64,000 nt of DNA from CAVRUD01 sp963724285. Lineage in GTDB: Bacteria > Chloroflexota > Chloroflexia > Thermomicrobiales > UBA6265. Both the position numbers and the translations under genes were made by a program. This document shows positions 1 to 8,138 of this stretch, piece after piece (position 1 is the first letter of the stretch; each line of letters opens with the position of its first letter). The DNA lies in contig CAVRUD010000013.1 of the NCBI GenBank assembly GCA_963724285.1, positions 186,001 through 250,000 on the forward strand. Reading direction: 5' to 3'. The notes under the pieces were generated by a model. It had not been told where the DNA came from. It did no database searches and worked only from the letters and a program-made list of their open reading frames with translations.

Positions 1-20
1 CCTCCGGAACGCCGCCCTAG

Positions 21-1468
21 TACTACAACGACGGTTCACGGGGACGGGAGCGGCGGCGCGTGCGGTGGGAGCGTTTGGCGCGGGCGTTGCGGGCTTGGGT
101 GTCGACCAGCCAGCCCCACAACTCCGCGTGGGTCCACAGGCGGCGCGGCAACACCTCCCGCAGGACGCGCGTCACCTGCGGCACCGTGAGATGGGGCAGC
201 TGTTTCCCCCCAGACCTGCTGGATCGTCAGCAGGAAGGCGGCGGCCAGCAGGACCAGGGTGACGTGGTGGTGCCAGCCGGCCCAGCCCCGCACCTCGTAT
301 TCGTCGAGGCCGGCTTCGCCCTTGGCCTGCTGGAAGGCCGTCTCGATCGCCCAGCGCCGCGCCCCCACCTCGGCCACCTCGGCCAGCGGCGTGGCGGCGG
401 GCGCGTTGGAAAGGTAGGCCTTGGGCTCGGTGCCGTCGGGGTTGCGCCGCAGGACCAGCCAACAGGCTCGCCCCGGCACCCCGTCCCGGCTCTCCTGGAC
501 GCGGCGCGCGATGAACTGGTAGGCGCGTGGTCCCTGCGCCCCCTCGGCCACGGTCAGCGTCCGCCAGTCGGTCTCGCCCGCCGCCGCCAGCACCGCCGCG
601 CTCGGCTGGGCCGGCGGGGCGCCCGCGACCAGGCGGGGCTTGGTCGGCGGCCGGCCCCGGCCCGACCCGGCGGGCACCGCGGCGGCGGCGGCGGCGGCGA
701 AGACGGGCGTGGGCAGCGGCACCTCCAGGACGTAGCGCCACCCCTCGGCGTCGAGCGCGTCGCGGAAGCTCGGCACCTGCCCGTAGTGCTCGTCGGCGGT
801 CACCCAGCGGCCGGCGAGGTGGCCGTGCTGCCGGGCCCGACGCAGCATCGCCAGCCCCAACTCGGCTTTGGTCTGGAAGCCCACGTCCGCCGGCACCCCG
901 GCGGCGGCGCGGCGGGCGCGGTCCGCGGCCCAGCGTTCGGGCAGGTAGAGCCGGTGGTCGACCAGGGCGGTGCCCAACGGGGAGGCGTAGGCCAGGAAGA
1001 CGCCGACCTGGCAGTTGCCGACCTTGCCCAGCGTGCCGCAGTATTGGCGGGCCACCCCCACCGAGCGGGTCCCCTGCTTGGGGAAGCCGGTCTCGTCCAG
1101 GACGAAGACGGCGTCGGGGGCGACCAACCGCTCGCCCAGGTAGCCCTGCAGCTCGGCGACCACCGCCGCGGCGTCCCAGGGCGCCTCGGTCAGGAAGCGC
1201 TGCAAGGCGCGCGGGGTGGCGCCGGGGACGGCCTCGGCCAGGTTCTCGGCGTTGCGGCGGTCGGTCTGCTGCGCGACCAGCCCGCGCAGGTACTCTTCGC
1301 CGCGGCGGCGCGCTTCCGGGCGGCCGAAGCGGGGGGCGAAGCGCCGATGAAAGGCGGCCAACTGCCACCCGACGTCGGCGAACACGGCGGGGTCCACGCT
1401 CCTGACCTCCTCACGCAGCTCGGCGGGTCCACGCCCCACAGCCTACCCGAAAAACCGTCGTTGTAGTA
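21..1468 (-). mobile_element. IS701-family insertion sequence
   Basis: The element is bounded by a perfect 16 bp inverted repeat, TACTACAACGACGGTT at 21-36 and its complement at 1453-1468. Directly outside each end is CTAG (17-20 and 1469-1472), which fits the 4 bp YTAR-type target duplication of the IS701 family. One transposase gene fills the element on the minus strand. Perfect ends and an intact duplication suggest a recent insertion, although the transposase is frameshifted as read. The right end lies beside a broken SMP-30-like gene and a tRNA fragment, so it sits in an accessory patch. Family assignment rests on protein style and target duplication. Confidence 0.88.
23..1439 (-). CDS. 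IS701-family DDE transposase, frameshifted near 230
   Basis: This is the transposase of the surrounding insertion sequence, cutting and joining DNA through a DDE catalytic domain. It starts at a GTG (1437-1439). The motifs VFVLDETGFPKQGTRSVGV (first catalytic Asp), WVTADEHYGQ (second Asp) and a late ARRWAIETAFQQAKGEAGLD segment (catalytic Glu) are in order as in IS701-type enzymes. As read, the frame runs to a stop at 36-38 with a low-quality proline-rich end. One G fewer in the six-G run (CCCCCC on the plus strand, about 225-230) restores a conventional tail reading GKQLPHLTVPQVTRVLREVL and ending with a TAG inside the inverted repeat at 23-25, about 472 residues in all. Either the copy is inactive or the run is miscounted. 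Confidence 0.85.
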
Positions 1469-1485
1469 CTAGTGCGCTCGTCGAA

Positions 1486-1735
1486 ATGGTTGGCCGCGTG
1501 GCATGCTTGGGGGATGGCCCGTGCCTATTCATCTGGCGCGGCGGCGAGAGTCACTGGATCGCGCCCGACGCCTCCGGCATCGAGGAACTCGCCTCGACCG
1601 GCGGCTTCACCCTCGGCATGGCGGTCGACCCGGAGGGCCGCCTCGACACCTGTGCCATCGGCCACAAGGCGGTCTTCCCGCTCGATCCATCAACTCGGCA
1701 GCTCGACCGGTACTCCAATGGTGGGGACGGCGGGT
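1486..1735 (+). pseudogene. SMP-30/gluconolactonase-like gene fragment
   Basis: The translated stretch reads GDGPCLFIW, then GGFTLGMAVDPEGRLDT, then IGHKAVFPLDPSTRQLDRYSNG. This resembles part of an SMP-30/gluconolactonase/LRE-like beta-propeller, where a conserved 'G-hydrophobic-A-x-D-x-G-x-L-x-x-C-D-I-G-H-K-A-V-F-x-x-D' pattern recurs. No start codon with a ribosome site is visible, the propeller is missing most of its blades, and similarity stops after YSNG near 1720. The open frame continues to 1866 without recognisable content. It starts only about 15 bp beyond the insertion sequence, so it is probably a remnant left by rearrangement. Family call is moderate; that it is broken is more certain. 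Confidence 0.5.
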
Positions 1736-1892
1736 CCTTTCGCATCGGCCAGACAGCAATGCCTACGAAACACTGTCCCCTCGTCCCGTCTGCCATGCTA
1801 GGATGGTCATCTCGACAGGTGCCGCGACGGTGGTGGCTTTGGCGAAAAGTGGGCGGTAGGTATTAGCCCGAAAACCCACGAATTGGGCCCCA

Positions 1893-1940
1893 CCGCCTTC
1901 TAAGCGGGAGGCCGCAGGTTCGATTCCTGCCTGGGGTACC
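1893..1940 (+). pseudogene. 3' fragment of a tRNA-Arg(TCT) gene
   Basis: The sequence folds as the 3' part of a tRNA: a 4 bp anticodon stem (CCGC 1893-1896, GCGG 1904-1907) around loop CTTCTAA with anticodon TCT, a perfect T arm (GCAGG, loop TTCGATT, CCTGC, 1914-1930), then CTGGGGT, A and CC at 1931-1940. A matching 5' acceptor strand (ACCCCAG) and a normal D arm are not present at the right distance upstream. It is therefore a truncated gene, as is commonly left at the edge of an integrated element that used a tRNA 3' end as attachment site. It is adjacent to the IS and gene remnant. Confidence 0.6.
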
Positions 1941-2415
1941 TTATTGTACGTGGTCGTCCTATTTCTGGGTTTCCTGATGTTATCGCATGTGCATCACATT
2001 TGATCAGTTCCGTCACGATCGGCAATCAATGACGCAGATTCCGGAAAAAGATCTTGGCCCGCCTGGTACATGAATTGCAAGCGTTGAATGTGCACATGTG
2101 AGTCCGACGAAATGACCCCGCAGCGTTCGTTGGTAATAGGCGGAGAGCATTCTTGGACGTAACCGGGCGACGCAATGGTCGAACTGACCGTCTGCCGTCC
2201 ACACACTTGATCTGCCAGGTAACATCACCGCATGTGGTCTTTTTCTCCATGCAGTGAGAGTGAAGTGCACTCTGCGGCTTTCTGAAGGGAACATGGCCCT
2301 TGGCCTTCCCTGACCGCATACTTCAACGGAGGGGAGTTGACACCTGCTGCGGTCAATGTAAGGATCACGCGCAAGGCATGGCCTCACTGACAATTGAACG
2401 TTGAAAGGGGGTTCG
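1941..2415. other. gene-poor spacer, lower GC than surroundings
   Basis: No convincing gene is seen on either strand. Short minus-strand frames here have no recognisable motifs and no ribosome sites. Base composition is visibly less GC-rich than the flanks. The last bases carry the ribosome binding site of the next gene (GAAAGGGGG at about 2403-2411). Confidence 0.5.
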
Positions 2416-3351
2416 ATGCGCATTGTTGCCTTCGACGATCAACGGATTGGCGTCGTCGGTGCAGACGACACAGTGATCGACGTGACGCACCTTCTGGATC
2501 GGTATGAGCCGCTATCTCCAGCGGATCTCCTCCCCGACCTCATCACCCACTATGGCGACCTAGAACCTGAACTGAGTCGCCTTATTCGCGCAGGCGGCGC
2601 CAGGCCGCTCGCCGACGTCAACCTCCACTCACCCCTCACGCGTCCGTCGAAAATAGTCTGCTTGATGGGGAACTACAGGGAGGGTACCGACCGCCCCCTT
2701 CAAAAACTTGACCTGTTCTTCAAGTCGCCCGAGGCGATTTCCGGGCCGGGCGACACGGTGATCCTGCCTCCACACCAGGCAGACATCTTCCACCATGAGG
2801 CGGAAATCGCGGTCGTGATCGGGAGGGAATCCAAAGATCTCGATCCCTCCAATGCCATAGACGCGGTGTTCGGCTACGTCGCCTTCAACGACGTCTCTGC
2901 TCGAGGTCTGGGCCGATCAGGCATTAACAGCTTTCTCGGCAAATCGTTCGACACCTTTGCGGCTTTCGGGCCGTGGATCGTGACGAAAGAGGACATCCCC
3001 GACCCGCAGAACCTGACCGTTACCGTCGACGTGAACGGGGAACGGCGGCAGGACTACTCAACCAGCGACATGGAACGGCCGATCGTGGACCTGCTCGCCT
3101 ACATCTCCGCCATGTCCACCCTCCATCCCGGTGACGTGATCTGCTGCGGAACGAACCACCAGGGACTCGGCTCAATGCAGGATGGTGACGAGGTCATCAC
3201 CACCGTCTCCGGGATCGGATCGTTCGCCATCAAGGTGCGGGACGAGCACCAGCGTGCCTGGCAACGTGGGATCGACCGCGAGACCGCGGAGCGAGTCAAG
3301 GCTTCCGCCCAGCATCCTGTCGCTGCGGGCTCGGGAGGGGCGAACCGATGA
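2416..3351 (+). CDS. fumarylacetoacetate hydrolase family protein (copy 1)
   Basis: This 311-residue protein belongs to the FAH fold family, which hydrolyses or isomerises 2-oxo acids such as acylpyruvates and hydroxyheptadienedioate intermediates of aromatic and sugar-acid breakdown. The metal-binding signature is visible as HHEAE (E128, E130) with a further Asp in FNDVSARG (D159). An N-terminal about 75-residue domain precedes the catalytic fold. The ATG at 2416 follows GAAAGGGGG; an upstream in-frame TTG would place the ribosome site inside the gene. The stop overlaps the start of the next FAH gene by 4 bp, so the two are co-translated. The exact substrate cannot be told from sequence. Confidence 0.9.
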   Translation: MRIVAFDDQRIGVVGADDTVIDVTHLLDRYEPLSPADLLPDLITHYGDLEPELSRLIRAGGARPLADVNLHSPLTRPSKIVCLMGNYREGTDRPLQKLDLFFKSPEAISGPGDTVILPPHQADIFHHEAEIAVVIGRESKDLDPSNAIDAVFGYVAFNDVSARGLGRSGINSFLGKSFDTFAAFGPWIVTKEDIPDPQNLTVTVDVNGERRQDYSTSDMERPIVDLLAYISAMSTLHPGDVICCGTNHQGLGSMQDGDEVITTVSGIGSFAIKVRDEHQRAWQRGIDRETAERVKASAQHPVAAGSGGANR

Positions 3352-4241
3352 GACTCGTACTGACCGCGGACGATCGGATCGGCGTGCAACGCGATGGCGG
3401 GCTCGTCGATGTCTCGCCGGTTTTTGCCGACATCCGATATCGGTCCGCCGCCGACCGCATGCCGCGCGTCGTCGCCGCCCTCCACGATCGCAAGAGCCAG
3501 ATTGAAGATCTTGCATCGGCGGGCGACGCCTTGCCGACCGGCGAACTCCAGGCGCCGGTGCCGAGGCCCCCAAAGCTGATCGCGGCGTTCGGCAATTACC
3601 GCGAGGGATCTGAGCGGGAGCGCCAAGCCCAGGACATGTTCCTCGAGAGTCCGGACTCGGTCATCGGCCCGAACGGTACCGTCGTTTTGCCCAATCACCC
3701 GGCAACGATCTTCCATCATGAGGCGGAGCTCGCGCTCGTTGTCGGCCGCCGGGCGAAGGATCTCCCGGCCGACGAACGCGCGTTTAACGCCTTGGCCGGC
3801 TATACCTGCGGAATCGATGTCTCCGCCCGGGGAATCGGCCGAGTCGGACCGAGCAGGATCGGAAAGTCGTTCGACACCTTCACGCCGCTCGGGCCGGCAA
3901 TCGTTACGGTCGATGAAGTGCCGGACCCGCAAAATCTGCGCGTGACGCTGTCGGTCAACGGGGACACCCGCCAGGACTACTCGACGAGGGACATGGAATA
4001 CACCGTCCCCGAGATCCTGGCCTTCATTAGCTCGTACATGACGCTCGTGCCGGGTGACGTCATTCTGTGCGGGACGAACCACCAGGGTCTTGGCCCACTG
4101 CAGGACGGGGATCGTGCCGAGATGACGATCTCGGGCATCGGAACGCTGGCAGTCTCCGTCCGTGACCCACTTCGCCGGGAATGGCCGCGAGAGATCGATC
4201 AGGAGATGGCTGCTAAACAGCGCGCCGTCGGAACCACCTAA
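3348..4241 (+). CDS. fumarylacetoacetate hydrolase family protein (copy 2)
   Basis: A 297-residue paralogue of the preceding gene, overlapping it by an ATGA. The same fold and metal ligands are present: HHEAE (E125, E127) and D157 in GIDVSARG, plus shared blocks such as GNYREGS, KSFDTF, VPDPQNL and LCGTNHQGLG. N-terminal domains are more divergent than the catalytic parts. Two different FAH enzymes in tandem could act on successive or stereochemically different 2-oxo acid intermediates, or form a hetero-oligomer; both are inference. The adjacent ABC transporter genes suggest the substrate is imported. Confidence 0.9.
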   Translation: MRLVLTADDRIGVQRDGGLVDVSPVFADIRYRSAADRMPRVVAALHDRKSQIEDLASAGDALPTGELQAPVPRPPKLIAAFGNYREGSERERQAQDMFLESPDSVIGPNGTVVLPNHPATIFHHEAELALVVGRRAKDLPADERAFNALAGYTCGIDVSARGIGRVGPSRIGKSFDTFTPLGPAIVTVDEVPDPQNLRVTLSVNGDTRQDYSTRDMEYTVPEILAFISSYMTLVPGDVILCGTNHQGLGPLQDGDRAEMTISGIGTLAVSVRDPLRREWPREIDQEMAAKQRAVGTT

Positions 4242-4344
4242 GCGTGTGAGGAGAACCAAGTCATAGCCGGCCGCCAAAACCAATAGCTCGGGAGCGAGGT
4301 TCGAACGCGCTCGTCTCAGGCGATGACTGCAAAGGAGCAGACGC

Positions 4345-6036
4345 ATGACTCGGAGTGAGCAGGTCGAGCACGAAGCGACACGAGGGACACAAACGACCTT
4401 GAACACGCGGACGTCGCGCCGCGGTGTCCTCCGCGCTGGCGCGGTCGCTGGGGCCGGAATTGCAGCCGCATCGAGGCTATCTTCCGGTAATGCCGCGCCG
4501 GGAATGGCCGACCGATCACGTACCGCTGCCAGAGCCCAGGCCGAAGAGGGCCAGCGCGGCGGCCGCTTGCGGGTGGCTGCGACCGGTCAACCTGCCGGTC
4601 TCGATATGCACCTGACCAACCAGCGCACGATCACCATGATCGGCTGGCAGATGTTCGAAGCGCTGTTCACGTTCGACGGCGCCTACGCGACCGTCCCTAT
4701 GCTCGCCCAGGGCCATGAAGTGAGCGCCGATGGACTGACGGTCACGATCACTCTGCGCCAGGGCGTACCGTTTCACGATGGGTCTGAAATGGTCGCGGCC
4801 GATGTCATCGCTTCCTACAATCGCTGGGCGCCCGTGAGCAGCCTGGGACTGGCGATCGCCCCGTTCCTGGAGTCGCTAACCGAGTCCGATCCCTACACCA
4901 TCGTGTTCACGCTCACGAGCCCATTGGTCGCCCTGCCCAGCATGCTGGCACGCCAGGCGCAGGGCCTTTCGATTCACCCCAAATCCGTGATCGATGCGGC
5001 CGGTTCGAACCCGTTCACCGATGCGCAGTACATCGGCACCGGGCCGTACCAGTTTGTCGAGCGGCAGGCAGATCGATTCACGCTCTTCAAACGCTTCGAT
5101 GGATACGTCGGGGTTGAGTCGGAACCGAGCGGGTATGCCGGTCGGAAGGCGGCATACCTGGACGAAATCGAGTTTGTTCCAGTGCCAGATGAGGCTGCCC
5201 GTGTGGCCGGACTCCAGTCCGGTGAGTACCACTATCTTGAAGAGATCATCCCCGACCAAATCGCGGTCCTGGGGGATAACCCCGACGTCAATGTCCAGAT
5301 TCTGCCCCCGCGCAGCTACGGCGTGATTATCCTCAATACCGTCGCCGGGCTGATGAGCGACGTGAAGATACGCCAGGCGGTGCAGGCTGCGATAGCGGTT
5401 ATTCCAAGCGGGCAGGCCACCCACGGCGATGGGTACTTCGAGCCGGGTCCGGGCATCATGCTTCCCCAGACCGCGTGGCATTCGGAGGTTTCGGCTGAGC
5501 TGTACGATCAGGGCGATCCTGCTAAGGCGCAGCAGATTCTCACCGAAGCCGGGTACGACGGCACTCCCATCCGCCTCCTCTGCACGCAGGAAGACCTCGG
5601 CGATTACAACGCCGCGGTGGTTGCCCAGCAGCAACTTGAGGACGCCGGTTTCAAGGTCGAGCTCGAGGTTACCGACGAGGCAACGTTGGACGAGAACCTG
5701 GAGGACGACAACCGCTGGGACATGACGACAAATGCGTACGTGTTCCGGCCCGACCCAGTCCTGATTCCAGCATTCGCCAGTTGTACGGCCGATGGAAAGT
5801 GGTGCTCGGACGCCAAGGTCGCCGCTGTCCAGCGCCTCCAGACCGAACCAAGCACCGAAGCGCGGTTTGCCGCATTCGAGGAACTGCAGCAGCTCTGGTA
5901 TGCGGAGGCTCCCGCGATCAAGCTGGTCAACAACTACGGCATCGCGGCGCTCTCCTCCCAGGTTAAGAACTTGATCGAAACCACCCACTTCGAGATCGAA
6001 CCAGAGTTCGCCAACTGCTGGCTCGAGGACGCCTAG
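4345..6036 (+). CDS. ABC transporter substrate-binding protein, family 5, Tat-exported
   Basis: This 563-residue protein is a family 5 (peptide/nickel/opine type) extracellular solute-binding protein that would deliver ligand to the two permeases downstream. A twin-arginine signal, SRRGVL at residues 24-29 followed by an alanine/glycine-rich stretch to about 50, predicts folded export. The body shows the family order: LRVAATGQPAGLDMH near the mature start, a VPFHDGSEMVAADVIASY motif, and IGTGPYQF in the middle. Start ATG 4345 follows AAGGAG. The 103 bp gap to the FAH genes and the short spacing to the permease make one transcription unit plausible. The substrate class (oligopeptide or sugar derivative) cannot be fixed from sequence. 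Confidence 0.9.
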   Translation: MTRSEQVEHEATRGTQTTLNTRTSRRGVLRAGAVAGAGIAAASRLSSGNAAPGMADRSRTAARAQAEEGQRGGRLRVAATGQPAGLDMHLTNQRTITMIGWQMFEALFTFDGAYATVPMLAQGHEVSADGLTVTITLRQGVPFHDGSEMVAADVIASYNRWAPVSSLGLAIAPFLESLTESDPYTIVFTLTSPLVALPSMLARQAQGLSIHPKSVIDAAGSNPFTDAQYIGTGPYQFVERQADRFTLFKRFDGYVGVESEPSGYAGRKAAYLDEIEFVPVPDEAARVAGLQSGEYHYLEEIIPDQIAVLGDNPDVNVQILPPRSYGVIILNTVAGLMSDVKIRQAVQAAIAVIPSGQATHGDGYFEPGPGIMLPQTAWHSEVSAELYDQGDPAKAQQILTEAGYDGTPIRLLCTQEDLGDYNAAVVAQQQLEDAGFKVELEVTDEATLDENLEDDNRWDMTTNAYVFRPDPVLIPAFASCTADGKWCSDAKVAAVQRLQTEPSTEARFAAFEELQQLWYAEAPAIKLVNNYGIAALSSQVKNLIETTHFEIEPEFANCWLEDA

Positions 6037-6107
6037 CTCTCAGCCACGGGGAGCGGTCGTTGCCGCTCCCCGTTCGGCGACATCTCAGGAACGCCAGGAG
6101 ACCGCGC

Positions 6108-7058
6108 GTGCTCGCCTATATCATCCGCCGGCTGCTATTGCTCTTTCCAGTTTTGCTCGTCGTTGGCATCGTGGTGTTCTCGCTCCTCCACCTGGCGCCC
6201 GGCGATCCAGCATCGATGATGCTCGGCCGGGAAGCAACGCTCGAGCAGAAGGAGGCGCTGCGGGAGCAGCTCGGCCTAGACGAGCCCATTCCTGTTCAGT
6301 TCGTCGAGTGGTTCTGGGGCGTCTTGCAGCTGGACTTCGGCGACTCGCTGTTCATCGGCAAGCCGGTGTCGGAGGCGTTGCTCGAACGGGTTCAACCGAC
6401 CGTTCTCCTAGCCGTGTACTCGCTCTCGCTCTCAGTCCTGATCGCGCTCCCATCCGGAGTGCTGGCAGCGCTGCGACCAAGCTCGTTGCTTGATCGGCTC
6501 TTGATGATCCTGTCGATCAGCGGAGCGGCGATTCCAGGGTTCTTCTTTGGCATTCTCCTGATCCTCTTCTTCGCCGTGACGCTCGACTGGGTGCCCTCCG
6601 GCGGCTACGAGGATCTCAGCGTCGATCCAGCTCAGCATTTCCGCTACATGGTTCTGCCCACAATTGCGCTGGGGTTCTCAGGAGCCGGCTTTCTGGCGCG
6701 GATCGTTCGAACGACGATGCTCGACGTCCTCAATGAGGAATACGTGCGCACGGCCTACGCAAAGGGCCTGCCTCAGCGGCATGTTGTCCTGCGCCACGCG
6801 CTACGCAACGCGCTGATCCCGGTCATGACGGTCATCGGAATCCTGCTCGCGAGCTTGCTCGGCGGATCGGTCGTCATCGAGACCGTCTTCAACATACCGG
6901 GAATGGGCCGACTCATCGTCCAGAGCGTGACCCGCCGTGACTTCCCGGTCGTGCAGGGAGCCGTGATGGTGGTGGCGGCGATCGAAGTAATCATCATGCT
7001 TATCGTCGACATCCTGTACGTCTTCATCGACCCGAGAATCCGCCATGGCGCTCGCTAA
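6108..7058 (+). CDS. ABC transporter permease, DppB type
   Basis: This 316-residue inner-membrane permease is the DppB/OppB-like partner of the binding protein upstream. It begins VLAYIIRRLLLLFPVLLVVG, the usual first transmembrane helix, followed by HLAPGDPA. The EAA loop that contacts the ATPase is visible as EEYVRTAYAKGLPQRHVVLRHALRN. GTG at 6108 is preferred over an upstream ATG at 6060 because it follows CAGGAGA and matches the family N-terminus exactly. It overlaps the next permease by 14 bp. No ATPase gene follows, so the transporter must borrow ATPases encoded elsewhere. Confidence 0.9.
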   Translation: MLAYIIRRLLLLFPVLLVVGIVVFSLLHLAPGDPASMMLGREATLEQKEALREQLGLDEPIPVQFVEWFWGVLQLDFGDSLFIGKPVSEALLERVQPTVLLAVYSLSLSVLIALPSGVLAALRPSSLLDRLLMILSISGAAIPGFFFGILLILFFAVTLDWVPSGGYEDLSVDPAQHFRYMVLPTIALGFSGAGFLARIVRTTMLDVLNEEYVRTAYAKGLPQRHVVLRHALRNALIPVMTVIGILLASLLGGSVVIETVFNIPGMGRLIVQSVTRRDFPVVQGAVMVVAAIEVIIMLIVDILYVFIDPRIRHGAR

Positions 7059-7965
7059 GACCGCCCACGCCGAACGAAGCGCGATTGCGCCAGCAACCCG
7101 CGTCTGGCGCATCTCCTCGGTCACGCCCTCATCGCGGTACTACTGGCTGCGCATGTTGCTAGAGAACCCGCCGGTTGTCGCGAGCGTCGTGTTTCTAGCG
7201 GTGACTGCGCTGCTTGGCGTGTTCGCGCCGATCGTGGCGCCATTCGAAGCCAACTTCGTCAATCCAGCCGAACGACTTCAGGAGCCGTCGTCCGATCACT
7301 GGTTCGGTACCGACGACCTGGGACGAGACGTGTTCAGCCAGACGCTCTATGGGGCCCGCGTATCGCTCCTCGTCGGTATCACGGTCATGATTGGGGCGAT
7401 AACCCTTGGATCGTGTATTGGCCTCGCCGCGGGTTTCTATCGTCGTCTAGATACGGTGTTGATGCGGGTGATGGATGGCCTGGAGGCCTTTCCCAGCATC
7501 CTCCTGGCGATCGCCATCATGGCAACGTTCGGCCCGGCCACGAAGAACGTCATCGTTGCGCTTTCGGTCGTGTTCGCGCCGAACATCGCTCGGCTGGTTC
7601 GAAGTACGACGTTGATGAATCGCGAGCAACCCTATGTTGAGTCCGCCAGGACGATCGGGCTCGCCGACCACCTCATCCTGTGGCGCTACATTTTTCTGAA
7701 CTCCATCTCCCCACTGATCGTTCAGGCAACGTTCGTCGTGGCGTTTGGCATCCTGGCCGAAGCGTCGCTCTCCTTCCTGGGCGCCGGCGTACCCCCGGAG
7801 ACCCCGACCTGGGGTGGAATGGTGAGCAGCGGACAACCCCGGCTTCAGCAAGCCTGGTGGATCTCGGTGTTCCCAGGATCGTTCCTCTTCTTGACAGTGC
7901 TGGCGTTCACGGTCATAGGCGACGGTCTACGCGACGCGCTCGACCCGCGGACCCGACGCAGGTAG
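7045..7965 (+). CDS. ABC transporter permease, DppC type
   Basis: A 306-residue DppC/OppC-like permease, pairing with the upstream DppB-like protein. It has a cytoplasmic N-terminal extension of about 35 residues, a first helix near 40-60, the motif HWFGTDDLGRDVFSQTLYGAR typical of the DppC subfamily, and the EAA loop YVESARTIGLADHLILWRYIFLNS followed by SLSFLGAG. It starts inside the end of the previous gene, which points to translational coupling. The next gene is 173 bp away, so the transport module ends here without the usual DppD and DppF ATPases. Confidence 0.9.
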   Translation: MALAKTAHAERSAIAPATRVWRISSVTPSSRYYWLRMLLENPPVVASVVFLAVTALLGVFAPIVAPFEANFVNPAERLQEPSSDHWFGTDDLGRDVFSQTLYGARVSLLVGITVMIGAITLGSCIGLAAGFYRRLDTVLMRVMDGLEAFPSILLAIAIMATFGPATKNVIVALSVVFAPNIARLVRSTTLMNREQPYVESARTIGLADHLILWRYIFLNSISPLIVQATFVVAFGILAEASLSFLGAGVPPETPTWGGMVSSGQPRLQQAWWISVFPGSFLFLTVLAFTVIGDGLRDALDPRTRRR

Positions 7966-8138
7966 CTCTACGTCATTGGTCCAGATTTCCTATGAGCCCC
8001 ATCGCCTGATACCGGATGATAGGATCTTGCTCGGCCTCGATCACTCTTGACCCTTCGGCGGACCGGCAGATCCAAAGGGTCGCTCCGAGTTCGGGCTGCG
8101 CTGTCTATTGCGAAGGATCGATTGGAGGGTGCTCCCCG

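Noticed and set aside
60..1466. Long plus-strand open frame opposite the transposase
   Set aside because: It is the GC-rich shadow of the transposase, with no family motif; the minus-strand frame has the DDE motifs.
1840..1940. Complete tRNA gene at the tRNA-Arg-like sequence
   Set aside because: No acceptor strand complementary to CTGGGGT and no normal D arm at the right spacing upstream.
1994..2423. Short minus-strand frames in the spacer before the first FAH gene
   Set aside because: No motif, no ribosome site, overlapping one another in several frames.
3099..4406. 435-codon minus-strand frame across the FAH genes
   Set aside because: It spans two clear plus-strand genes and is rich in Arg and His without motifs; a shadow.
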